Source of the DNA: Vitis vinifera
Taxonomy: Eukaryota > Streptophyta > Magnoliopsida > Vitales > Vitaceae
DNA: 64,000 nt
Direction: 5' to 3'
NCBI RefSeq assembly: GCF_030704535.1
Contig: NC_081822.1
Span: 6,387,501-6,451,500, forward strand
This document shows positions 1-11,892 of the stretch, in pieces. Positions within the stretch are counted from its first letter, which is position 1. Each line of letters opens with the position of its first letter. The position numbers were made by a program, and so were the translations under genes. The notes below the pieces were generated by a model. It was not told the origin of the DNA. It searched no databases and saw only the letters and a program-made list of their open reading frames with translations.

Positions 1-1192
1 CTTTTAAAGCATAGTTTAAATCCATGCATGTAAAAACAATTCCACTTTGTATCTTCTATTGTTTTAAAAAAAAATTGTTCCACTTATCAGTTCTATTACA
101 TGAGATCATAATCGTTGTGTCGAATCAAACTATAATCATATTACATGAAAAATATATTATTATAATATTTTTGTTACACTGAATTACGATACATTATAAA
201 TAATATAAAAATAACATAATTATCAAAATAAAAATATTGAAATGTAAGAAAGTTTAGTGTCATAAATTAATTTTTTTGTACTATATATAGTGATGATGAT
301 CCTCCATTGGATTGATCTACTCTTGTTCCATACATTGAATGTCATCTAATATGATCCATTACAAACAAACAATACACGAGATAAAATTATCACTTGGTTA
401 TATTTTCAAAAAGCGCATGTTCAAATTCTTAGTCACAAATTTTGCAAGTTGTATAAACTATACAATATTAAATTAGAGGATGAAATATTGAAACCGTATG
501 TTGATACCTCATCCACGTTACATCACATCACATCACATCACATATATTTTAGTTGTCTATCAAATTAAAATTTGTGCAAATATGTTTTTATACTCCAAAA
601 TTAAGAGGCTCGGGTACCATTTGATAAATAAAAACTCTATAGCAAATAATAATTATTTTGAAAATAATTTAGATGCATAAAACATAATATGGTTAAGAAG
701 GACTTAATAAGAAGTGACAAAACAATAATTTTCATTTTTTAACATTGTGTATAAATTAATGGATAAAAGTAGGTTATCAACATGAATGCATTCACATAAT
801 CATGAATGAGTACATATCATATGAACAAAAAATTTGTAAACAAACTCGATTTGCTCAAATGTGCCAATCCCCAGCACAAATGGGGACTAGAAGAGTTTGT
901 CTAGCCTGCATCAAAGCTGATTAAAAATCAACTAGCATGACCCTGAATCTACTATAAATCAAAATAAAAGCATATAATAGAAGTATAGTTTTTGTAATAT
1001 CAACTTCAGTAAATAAAACCAGGCATATGGATGAAATGCAAATTGCTAAACACAAGCACAAAGGATGCAAGCATTTACAGATTAAAGTAAAAAACCTTGT
1101 GCCATAAATTTTGTTCTGAAACATTCAAGGAAACTTCAATTACCAAATCTAGACAAAGTCGATACACAGGGTTGTAGAACAAGGTAGATTAA
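1..1192. other. Intergenic AT-rich DNA
   Basis: No coding frame with family resemblance is visible. There is a short pentanucleotide run (repeats of acatc) near 522-545 and scattered poly-A/T. The right end abuts the 3' end of the oligopeptide transporter gene, so about 900-1192 may include its 3' UTR, but I see no canonical AATAAA on the minus strand there. Confidence 0.6.
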
Positions 1193-4100
1193 TTAAAAGA
1201 CAGGGCAGCCATCCACTATCACGCCCTTGGCTGTGGGGCAAGATGCAAGAGGACAGTGCTCAGGGTCAATATCCGGATCAGCACCCCACCAGTGCAGGTT
1301 TTTATTCTCAATGCCCAAAGAGACGTATATAAGAACTGCCATGAAAGCAACCCCGGCATCCAAAGCTGCGGAAAGGATATAGTTATACCTCTGCCACCAT
1401 TTCTTCCTATACCTGAACACAAAAAAGTTGAAGATGGTTCCAATCAAAATCCAGGCATTATAGTTCACCGGTGTTGCTGGTGGCATAGAAGCAGTTGCTC
1501 CCAGAAGCACTGGAAGATTGATAAGGGGTATCCAAGATTGTTTAGGGAATTTCTTGTGCAAGAGCCATACTGCAACTGGACCCAACAGTCCTCCAAGGAA
1601 GAACCAGTTGAGTGCTCCATAGTTTCCAAGAGATCCAAAAACCCGCTTGGGTCCAACCAAACCCCATATAACAGATGCATCGAAGAAGACACGGTCACTA
1701 GGGCATGTCCAAGGACTGTTTGCTGGAAGCAGATTGTCTTGGCATATGTTGTCAATGGAGTCTAGAAGCCACAGTGCTACACCGAGATTTACTGTTCCAG
1801 CTAAGATGGTTCCTATGAGCTGGGATGCAAATGCAAGTACAGAGACCAAGTAAGCATGGATCAAGATCAAGAGATTGACCACTTAGAATTAATGGTCTGA
1901 TTTGAATTTCAGTATCAAACATATTTTTGGAATTTTGGAATGCCTTCTATCAAAATATGTCTTGATTCTCTGCAGGAACAGAGTTTTAAGCTTCCATTCA
2001 TGGAATTTGTAATGCAGGTTGTTGTGATGTGAAATTCTAATAAAACTTTGACTGGCTTCATTTCTAACTGTGATAGATTTATGTAAATATTGTTTATAAT
2101 TTTGCTAATTTATTGGATGGTGACACTATTGCCATTTGAATGTGATTATGCACACAGCTCATCGTCTGATTAGAGTGTACCAGAAAGCAGGCAATAATGT
2201 TAATCTGCAGCAGCTATTCTTTGGGCATCGTATTGCCTAGTAATATTTTTTAAAGAGAAGAGTACTTACTTGAACCAAGAACATTGATCTTGGAGGGATC
2301 TTCATATAATGGCCTAGCTTGAAATCACTGAGAAAGGAGATCGCCTGAGCCATGCTCATATAGCCATAGGTTTTGAAGCAGACATTAGCTATAGGTCTTC
2401 CTGGCCATATGATCCCCATTATGTACTCTGTGATTATATTCAGCCCTGGCGTCTGTAAAGAGAGCATTGAAATATAAGTGGAGGGAAAACAAATTCTTTT
2501 CTTAGATAATGGTTCTCAAAATACACCAAAGGAAGAAGAAACAAAATGTTATTTGGTGTTCCCAAACTATTAGTTTTGTTTCTCAGTTTCAAGAATGACA
2601 ATAAGCATATATATATATATATACTACTATTACTATAAACTACAGAGTTTTGAAAGTAGATCATAGTCATTAGCAGTTTCCAATCACCTGATTTGTAGTG
2701 GCTGTTATGATGCTGACGGGAAGGGTGAATATGAAGGCAAGTGCAGCAGCAAATATAAGTGCCCACCATGGCATTTGAACCTCATCTTTCAGGAAAATGC
2801 AGAGTGCAAGGGAGATGATGATGGTCAGAGCAAGGAGCAAGTGAAACCACCATGAAGGTATGTCCTTGTACTTCTTCATTAATCTTGTGTGAACATCCTC
2901 CTTTCCTTCTTTAGAAGCACGATATCGATTGTAAATTTCCCTAATACACCAGAATTTCAGCAATTCTGTATATTAATGGGTGATGAAAAGATGAACATAT
3001 ATATGAACATGTATAACAAGGATAAAGAAATTACCTTCCATAGAACAAGGCCACATGAGTGAGTGTGGCTGCAATAGTTGCGAACCCAAAGCCATATGTG
3101 ATAGCGAAAAATGAACTCAAATTGACCCTCCCCTGCTTCTCATACTGCACCCAATCAATCTCCAAGTTTTTGGTAACAATGGCACTAGTGTTGTATCTTT
3201 GACCTTGGGCAGTGAACAAGTGGGAAGAAAAGATGGGGAAGGTTCTGGCGTTGTACACATTGAGGCCCCAGTAGGATATGGGCATTACAATGTAGATAAT
3301 CAAGACATAGCCTATAAAGACATTGACAATGGCGAAGAATGGACAGATGAGAGGGCTAAACAAGAAGGAAGCCACAACTGACCAGTCCAGGGTCAGTGCT
3401 CCGAACCCAAGTCCACTAAAACCAGAACCGAGTTGTTGGGCAGTGATTGACTTGGGAAAAGCCCAACAGACCCATGAGATACTTTGTAGGGATTGGAAGA
3501 AGAAATCGGGGACCGAGTACCAGAGGAAGCTACCAGTCATTGCAATGACAAAGAATTTTGATCTTGACATGCGTTTTTTGTTGTCCCCGTCTGTATTATC
3601 TCCATTTTCTTTTTCATGCAGTGTCCTGCAAATTCAATATACAAAGTTACAAACCATGTTCTTTTAATAAGAAGGTACTAAAAAAAATTTCGTCTGTGAA
3701 AATTTTATTTGACCCCTGTTGGCACCACAAAATAAAATATATTGGAATTGTAACTTACTAGAAAATATATCCATGACTGATAACTGTTAAATAAAGGTTA
3801 CCAACTTATCATCAAACATTTTTAAAATTAAACGTATATCTGTATAATAGATATTGTATATACTATTTCTTTGGGATGAGAAACCTTTTTGTCAACAAAA
3901 TAATCCCAAGTCCCATCAGAAGGCATGCTAAAGAATGCTAGTGATGAGGACAATAATAAAAGAAAAGTTAATCAAAGGCTAGTAGCAGGAACAAGAAATG
4001 TGTAACTATGTGTTAATATCAAGCTAACTAGAGTCAGGTCCATTAACTGATGGCCAAAGGGTATTGAGTCTGGGAAGGACACATAGGAGGAAACCCCTCA

Positions 4101-5428
4101 CAATTCCTTCATGTGTGTGGTCCATTTTTATTCCTATTGGTATCAAGCCAACTAGAGTTAGGTCCGTCCAAGTGGACGACCAAAGGGTCTTGAGTCTAAG
4201 AAAAACACGTGGAGGAAACCCCTCACAATTCCTTCATGGGTGTGGTTCATTTTCATTCCTGTTGGTATCAAGCCAACTAGAGAGTCAGGTCCGTCCAACT
4301 GACGGCCAAAGGGTCTTGAGTCTGTGAAAGACGTGTGGAGGAAAACCCTCACAATTCCTTCACGGGTGTGGTCCATTTTCATATTCGGGATTAACTAACT
4401 AAATCCCCAGGACCCCAGCCAGTGATGCTAAATCTTCAAACATTAAAACTCCAATTTAATAATAATAATAATAATAATAGTAGTAGTAGTAGGACCTCTG
4501 TAACAACAAAAAAAAAAAAAAAGGGGGTTTAAAGACTCGCCGGAAGAGGGCGATCTGAACGAGGGTGCCGGGCCACCACATATGTGCCGGCTCAACGACA
4601 TACTTCCTTAAGAGCCCGGCCCAACCGTATCCTAGAACCTGCCAAAACAAACCCATATGCGCACGTTAGCATTAACCACCACTCCTCAAGTCCTAATGGG
4701 AGTACTGAAGCAGCAGACGCAGCCTCACTTACTAGGTGCTCATTATTTCCTCTCTTAAATGCATGAACAAGTCCATTGATTAGTTTCCGTTCAATTCAAA
4801 AGTTCATTTTCTTATCTTGTCCTTTTGTATTCTATGACAAATCAAGGGAGTCCCATAATTATGTAGAAGAACACAGAAAATATACATATAGAAAAATAAA
4901 GGAAGAGAAAAAGACCTGGGTAGTGACGATAAGAAGCCATCCAGCCAAGAAGGAAATGCTGCTGTTGTAAAAGGCCTTGATGATGGTAACAATACCCACA
5001 GCATAAGCGGATCCATTCCCAAAAGCGCTTCCAGCGTTGGCAAATATAGAGATCAACACATGCTCCTTCATGTTAAACGGGCCCGGGTTGAAAGAGAACT
5101 CCCTTTTCCCGAAGCCTGGAATATGGAACTTAGTCTCTGGGAGTACAGCCGCCATGAAGCGGCCGATTGGGAGAGTGGCCACCTGGACAGTGATTTGGGT
5201 TATGACCAAGGGCTCTCTGCGGTAGGAGAAGAACTGGTTGAGGAATGAGAGGAGCGTACAGGAGAGCACGCCCAGGAACCACATACGGAAGGTCCATACA
5301 GAAAGAGAAGAGTCGTCGTCGTTGGGTACAGTTAATCGGACTTCTTCTATAGGAGACTCTTCGTCTTCGTTGATGTTTCCATTTTCTAGTGTATTCACCC
5401 GAGGGGCCTCAATTTCCACACTTCCCAT
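1193..5428 (-). CDS. Oligopeptide transporter, OPT family (six exons, 754 aa)
   Basis: A proton-coupled membrane transporter of the plant PT clade of the OPT family. Such proteins move small peptides or peptide and metal conjugates across the plasma membrane. Coding exons are 5428-4916, 4638-4541, 3625-3035, 2940-2688, 2452-2270 and 1819-1193. They sum to 2265 nt and one open frame, the usual family length. Many hydrophobic segments are present. The family signature NPG lies in [20 protein letters not shown] (exon 1), KIPPR lies in [15 protein letters not shown] (exon 5), and the tail [20 protein letters not shown] is typical of the OPT1/OPT5 branch. The small exon 2 encodes [18 protein letters not shown]. 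Intron 2 can be joined in phase only with a GC donor (cg|gcgagt at 4540); the other introns are GT-AG. The start is the first ATG after the stop-rich upstream DNA. The family is sure; the exact paralogue is not. No coding damage is seen. Confidence 0.93.
4017..4383. repeat. Tandem repeat, about three 124-bp copies, in OPT intron 2
   Basis: Three diverged head-to-tail copies begin at about 4017, 4141 and 4266 (period 124-125 bp). Shared landmarks are tatcaagc.aactaga, aggtcc, ccaaagggt.ttgagtct and cctcacaattccttca. The open frames here are repeat translations, not genes. Confidence 0.9.
4457..4492. repeat. Compound AAT/TAG microsatellite in OPT intron 2
   Basis: A run of aat units passes directly into tag units, followed by poly-A at 4508-4522. 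It lies just downstream of the GC donor of exon 2. Confidence 0.9.
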
Positions 5429-7676
5429 GGGGATCGACAGAGAAGAGAACTAGACACGGTGTGGAATATTGTTCTCCTGTTACAAACTGGAGACCGCAGA
5501 GACAGTTATTTATTGGCATTGTGCGAGCCAGAAAACTGTCTCTATTCCTGCTTTGTTGCCTTCTGTTTATGCTTTTGCAACTTAGCTGCCCTGCTGCATA
5601 TTACCGTAAATTAGGTCAAGTTTTTAACTAAGAATTAACTTTCCTGAGATTCTATTGTGAAAAGAAATCCTTAAATTTGGATTCCATCCGGCACGGAGCT
5701 TTCAATTTGAATTGCAGATTCCATCCGCCCAGTATATGATAATACGAGCTTTGCCTTTGGACCAACTCCAGGAAAACGCTTTCTTTATTGCATTCACACA
5801 TCACACAGTTGGAAGCGTCGTCCACTTCTTTACGGGTATGCACTAAAGCAACATCATAGCGGGCTTTTCACGTTAATCCACTAAATATTGAATAAGAATT
5901 TGGCTTTTGGTATAATATGGATGTCTTTTCAATGAAATCCAAGAAGGAAAAAAAAAAAAATGAAATTATATTGTACGTCGTTGTTTGGAATACGACTATG
6001 CTTCCTAAATAACGTTAGAAACAGTTTTATTTTCATGATTATTATAGTGTTAAGCAGCGATGATAACGGAACGAGTTTGGGATAGGTGTATCCATCTCAA
6101 TTTCATTCTATTTATCTAAAGTATTTCTCATTTCCATCCTATTAAAAATATTAAACGGTCTAGATCCATGCCCACCCAACCGTGCTTGTTTAATTTTTAT
6201 TTTTTTTGAAAGCTTTTTAATTATTTAAAATCCTTTTAATTGCTTTAAAATAAAAATATTTTATAAATAATTAAAATATTATAATTTTTATAACTTATTT
6301 TAAAAATATTTTTTATTATTATTATATATATTAAAAATAAAAAAATAAAAACTAAATTAAATTAAATTAAATTTTATATATAATTGGGGTGGGGTGAGAT
6401 CGGATAAGACAATATTCAAACCCATCCAGGTTTTAAAAAAAATCTCAAATCTGCTCCAAATCCATTTATTTAAATTTTAAAATAAACTATTAAAGTGTTG
6501 TTTGGTTGGACTTTTATCTTGTAAATTTCATTCTTAAAATTAAAATTGCAATTATTTTCTTAAAGATGTGTTTGTTAAACTTACTTTTATTTTATAAATG
6601 TTAGAATTTAATAATAAATTTATTTTTGTTTTTTTAAAGGAACTTCAAACTTATGTCATCTCACCAGTAATATCTTTTCAAAATATTTATTGTTAGACAT
6701 GCAATTTTTTTCCTCCTAAAACCAAGCAAGAAGGGCACTAAGCAAAAAAATCAATAATTTTTTTAAAATATATCATTATATTTATACCCTTGTTTGATTC
6801 CACCTTTATTTTATAATTTTTATTTTTCAAAATTAAAATCTTAATTGTTTTTGAAATCATAATCATAAACTTATTCTTTTCTATAATTTTAAATGTTAAT
6901 AATAAAATCTTAAAAATAAATCTAGTAAAACCCTCTAAAATTCTTTTTATGACATTTATTATTGAACATATTCTTACGAAATATATTTAAATAACTACAC
7001 AATGATTTGCTTTAAAAAAGATTAAAACAATGTCCAGATGGTCTTTGTCATTTTGGTTCAAATCAACCTAGGAAACATTTTTTCCCTGATTTAAATTGTA
7101 GCATTAATTCTCAAGTACATATCTACCCTTATATTTTCCTTACCAATATTCTATATTTGAACGTGCCGTAGGATTTGTGTACTTTAAGCCAATGTACTTC
7201 TTGAAAGTGCAACTTTTTAGTTTTTACACTTTACCTCCCATGTCATATACATTTCAGTTCAAGTTCGAAATATGTCTTATAATTACATGTAATGTGCATT
7301 TTTTGAATCATGATATTAATTTTTTTACGGAATGACATGTGCTTTCCATATGACCTTGGACAAAATGATCTTTTTTTAATAAGTGAGGGTAAAGTGTCAT
7401 TCCATCTTTAAAACCTCAATGTGCAACCCTATTCTCCCATCGACTATTTCTTCCCTGTTACTACAAGTGAAGTCCCAAACTTTATAAATATGAGGGATAC
7501 AAAAATAAAAGGGAATATATCTTTTAATTGTTTTTTATTGTTTTCATTTGTTTTCTTTACGGGAGTTGTTTTAAGAAATAATTATATAAATATATAGAAT
7601 GGTTAAAAATAAAACATTAAATACAAAAATTATTATTAAAATATATTTAAAAATATTAGGTTCCAAACATATTTTT
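5429..7676. other. Intergenic, OPT upstream region
   Basis: The first few hundred bases presumably hold the OPT promoter and 5' UTR on the minus strand. The rest is AT-rich with short homopolymer runs. No gene, RNA or clear transposon end was recognised. Confidence 0.5.
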
Positions 7677-7896
7677 ATGAGAAAAATGGGATTTGAATCA
7701 CTAATATGAATATATATATATAAAACCTCAAATTTTTTAAGTTTGTATTAGTTTTATTCATTTAAAAATAATTTGAAATACATACCAATTATTCTCAAAA
7801 ATACCCTTATCATATCATTCAAATCAATTGATAACTAGACTCCTCCATATATATATGCTTCCATTCATTTTAGATATTTTATTATTATTATTGTTG

Positions 7897-7931
<35 letters not shown>

Positions 7932-8832
7932 TGGGATTGTTTTTTTCTCTAAAAACAAATACATCCTAAAATTCTTATTTTAGTTTTCTAAAAGTTTATT
8001 AAATATTGTGAAAAAAAAGATCTTATTTAAATAGGAGTAATATTTTTCTATTTTGTAAAATTTTAAGAGGAATGTATTGTCAAATAAATATTATTTAATC
8101 ATAATTACCAATTCAAAAAGTAATAAGGTTGTTTATTAATTAATAAATAGTAAATTTAATAATATATAGTTATTTTAATTATGATTAATTTATTTAATAT
8201 AAAATATTTATTTATTTATTTATTTATTTTTATACTATATATCAAAGTACAACCATATTGTAAAACATTTTATATGTGAAAAATTCTTACAGTAAATTTT
8301 ATTCTCTATTATATTAAATAATTATTAATATTATATAATAAATATAAATTTATTATCAAGAATATGAGAAAACATTTTATATGTAAAAAACTCTTACAAA
8401 AAATTTTATTCTATATTATATTAAATAATTATTAATATTATATAATAAATATAAATTTATTATTGGTTTATTTATTATCAAGCACATGAATTTATTTCTA
8501 ATTTATTAATACTAGAATAAGTTCTTTTTTTTTTTTTTTCAAATTCTTACTTTATAATGTTTATAGAGAAAAAAAATCCCAAATGATCTAAAAATAAAAT
8601 AATAATAATAATAATAATAATATCTAAAAGGAAGGGAAATATCTATATGAAAGAGTCTAATTGTCAATTGATTTGGATGACATGACAAGTAAATGAACAT
8701 TTTTATGAATAATTGGATGACTCATTAAAAAATGTATGTATTTCAAATTATTTTTAAATAAACGAAGATGATACTAATTTAAAAAAATTTGGGTTTTTTT
8801 TCATCAATAAATCAAATCTCACTTTTCTTGAT
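7677..8832. mobile_element. Foldback (long inverted repeat) element, about 1.15 kb
   Basis: The left arm (about 7677-7965) and right arm (about 8545-8832) are inverted copies. Corresponding landmarks are ataatttgaaatacat, caaatcaattga, tagactc, tttagatatt, the att/aat trinucleotide runs and tttgggatt. The arms are about 285 bp and diverged. The centre (about 580 bp) is very AT-rich and non-coding and contains a tandem duplication. The structure suits a non-autonomous foldback or MITE-like DNA element. The family is not identified and I could not define a target duplication. Confidence 0.6.
8262..8465. repeat. 107-bp tandem duplication in the foldback centre
   Basis: Two near-identical AT-rich copies start at 8262 and 8369 with aaaacattttatatgt. 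Both run through the same ataataaatataaatttatta tail. Confidence 0.85.
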
Positions 8833-8974
8833 TTTTATTTTATAAAAATTAAAGAATAAATTTAAAAAACGGTTATAAAAAATTATTTTTTAAAAATTAT
8901 TTTCGAAAACAATTAGCTATAAGGTTTTAAGTCGCCATGAGATCCACGAGCCCCACCAAATATTTAAATACGAT

Positions 8975-8983
8975 TCTTGTGCC
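8975..8983. repeat. Left target-site duplication of the MULE
   Basis: tcttgtgcc directly precedes the left terminal repeat. It matches tcttgttcc after the right terminus at 8 of 9 positions. Nine bases is the classic Mutator duplication length. Confidence 0.8.
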
Positions 8984-9180
8984 GAGTTTTGACCCAAAAT
9001 AGGATATTTAAAAAAAAAATAAAAAGTAAACCGATTTCCAAAATAATGTCCAATCTAGTGGGTCTGTGCTACGTAGAAGTCCAGGTCAAGAAACCGTAGT
9101 CACCAATTACGGTTTTGAATTTTTTTTAAATTAGTCAAAACCGTAGTTACCAACTACGGTTTTGAATCCTTTTCAGTTTC
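8984..9180. repeat. Left terminal inverted repeat of the MULE
   Basis: This aligns with the reverse complement of about 18540-18752. Its inner part holds two hairpin-like palindromes of the form accgtagt.accaa.tacggt at about 9095-9165. Related, decayed palindromes lie in the right repeat. Confidence 0.8.
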
Positions 9181-10744
9181 TTTCCATTTTCGGTTAGGTT
9201 TCTTACATTTATGGTTTTGTCTTCTTATTCGTCTTTCCCATTGCATCTGGTTGTCTTTGATTCATTCTTGGCTCAAATTCAATATTTTTCAAATTTTCAT
9301 CTTATTCTGTCATCGGTCAAGTAAGATTTATGATTTTTTCAGTTAACATAATTTTTTTTTTTGTAAATCTGTTTGGTTTTCACGTATTTTAGTTTGTTGT
9401 TGTAGATGTGTTTGGTTTCTTATTTGATTTTCATCTTGAGCTTGGTAAAGATGTGTTTGGTTTTTTATTTTATTTTCATTGTGAGCTTGATAGAAAGAAA
9501 AATGTTTTGTTTTAGTAAAGAAAATGGATATGGAATGGGGAGCCGCCATCAATTTTTTTTGTTAAAGATACCAAAAATGAAGGGAACCACAGTTACAAAC
9601 TCCAAAAATGAAGAACTCTAAAAATGAAGGGGACGAGCGCTGATTTTTGTTATAGGAATATAAAAAAATAGGAGTACTCCACTTTTCAAGGGCCAATGAA
9701 TAGGGTTTTATCTTAAGCTAGGAAATTGAAGGTGTGGGGTTGTTTTCGATTTCTTCATCATTCTCCAAATTCTAGGAATGTTTGGTTGCCTAGAAAACAG
9801 AGGAAAATAATGCTAAAACGTGCATGTTTGATCTATCATTTGGGTGGGATAGAACTCTAGAAAATAATATCAGAATTTTCTCTACAATGTGAGTCACTCC
9901 ATGGACCCATTTCTCTATAATAAAATAAAGCTAGTGGGCTTCATTAGTGGTCCTGAATGTTATGATATTTTTCTTACTTGGTGGGTTTCAAATTCCCTAT
10001 TGTTTGGTTGACCTTAAAATTCGGGAATATGATCCAGTGGTGGGAGATAGAGCTAGAAAAAGGGAAATTATGAGGATTAAAACAGAGTCATCATGAGCAA
10101 GTTCTAGTCTAGAGATTTAAGACATTATTTGTATCCTTTAAGAAGTCTCAAACTACAAAGTTTAAAATTTTCAATACTTCAACTCTACTTGATTTAGACT
10201 CTGTTCGGCTATTCTTGGGATTTGATTTGCTATAACCACAAGTTGAAAACCTTATTTTTAATTCTTTGTTAGGCTCATAATAAGCTAGCAATGTTTATGG
10301 GTGGAACATATGAAAATCGGCAAGATTTAGAAGATAAAAACAACTATGAGACTGTATTAAATACATAAAACCTAGTACTGACAAGATTTAGAAGATAAAA
10401 GCATCTATGAGACTGTATTAAGGCCATTAAACACATTTAAGTGACTAAAAAACCTCACAAGAAAAAACCATAAATAATCTTGAAACTGTCATATGAGATT
10501 TTCAAGCCTTAAATCAAGGCCATTAGCCCTCCTCTTATATTAACTTTTAGTTGTTGCCATTTGTCTCAACCAAAAATAGAAGGTGTCCAATTTATTCTAT
10601 GTTATTCCACTAACACCACTATGGACCCATATGGTATTTACAAAAGAGGAAATAACATCAATCATTATTCTACTCATAGTAGCACAAAAAATATGCTCAT
10701 ATAAAAATATCTTTTAGTTTTTATGCAGGGTAAAACAATGTTAC

Positions 10745-11085
10745 CTGCACCACCTAGTCCTAATTTTGATTACAAAATTACTGGCCCATAAATTGATGGA
10801 TCCATAGGCAAAGATTTTTTAGTAGCACCCAAGTTAACTTCGCCTTTGATATCCTATAAATTCCAGAAAAAATCACGGATACATGGTTAAATAAACAAAA
10901 AAAAATTGAAGCTAAAATAAAATATTGAGCAAAACTATGAGAAGACAAGATAGTTAAGTAGTTATAGGGGTCAGTTGAGTTCATGCCTAGATTTGTTGCA
11001 AGGCCACAAACATACTCCCAAAATTACCTTGTACCAATTGGCGTAATCCACAACAAGAACAAGAGAAATGATTGAGTTGTTTCAG
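10745..11085 (-). pseudogene. Unrecognised gene fragment inside the MULE (two exon-like blocks)
   Basis: On the minus strand, two blocks look like exons. Block 11085-11028 ends in aag|gtaatt and reads VVDYANWYK at its end. Block 10853-10745 starts after a tatag acceptor and ends in gcag|gtaaca. They join in phase 0 and the second reads DIKGEVNLGATKKSLPMDPS, then a stop (TAA) after PVIL, then SKLGLGGA. Good splice signals plus protein-like composition suggest a captured piece of a host gene, as in Pack-MULEs. I do not recognise the parent protein, and chance cannot be excluded. Confidence 0.4.
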
Positions 11086-11892
11086 CTAGGTAAAAGGAAA
11101 GCACGATTTCACCTCAAGTACACCAATAAGGTTACAAGTCTACATTTGATGATTGGTGGCTGATTTGAGAAGGGCCATTCTGATGGCATCAATTTTATTA
11201 AAATTAAAATTAATATTCAATAGATTTATAAATTAAAATTAAAATTAATTTATAAATGATTTTTTTCTATAATTAAAATTAATATTAAATAGATTTATAA
11301 AATGTTTATTTGTTTTCATTTTTAATATTCAAATAATGTTTATATATATATAAATGATTTTTTTTCTATAATTGTGTATTTGATATTTTATTAATATATT
11401 TTTTTGTGGTGAGTTATCTTTTATTTAATTTTGAGATTTAAAATTTTTTTCAACTTTTAGGTTTAATCAAATATCAAGTGATTTATGAATAACAACATAA
11501 TTATTTAAATTATATATTATTTAATGGTTGATAATATTTAATTTTATTTTAATATATGATATTTTATCAACAAAAAAAAAACATATTGGTGGATTATTTT
11601 TTATTTAATTTTGAAATTCGTGTAATTGTTTAGCCAAACATTTATTGATTTATAACCCACTATCTAAGTTTTAAATAAAAATTTTATCAAATATTTATCT
11701 ATGAATATATTTGTATCATATATAACTATTTAAATAAAAAAAATTATTATTATGAAGTGATTTATATTTTCCCCCCTAATGTGTAAGAAGGTGTTTTATT
11801 TATAATTGTATATTCACGTGTTAAAAGATTATATGCAATTTCTCTTGAACATTCTTGTATGTGTGTTTTTGTAATTATTTTAATAAACAAGT

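Noticed and set aside
1256..1765. 169-codon plus-strand open frame opposite the last OPT exon
   Set aside because: It is the antisense shadow of a conserved membrane-protein exon and has no family resemblance.
4456..4656. Separate small gene ending in poly-Tyr
   Set aside because: It is OPT exon 2 read through its donor into a microsatellite.
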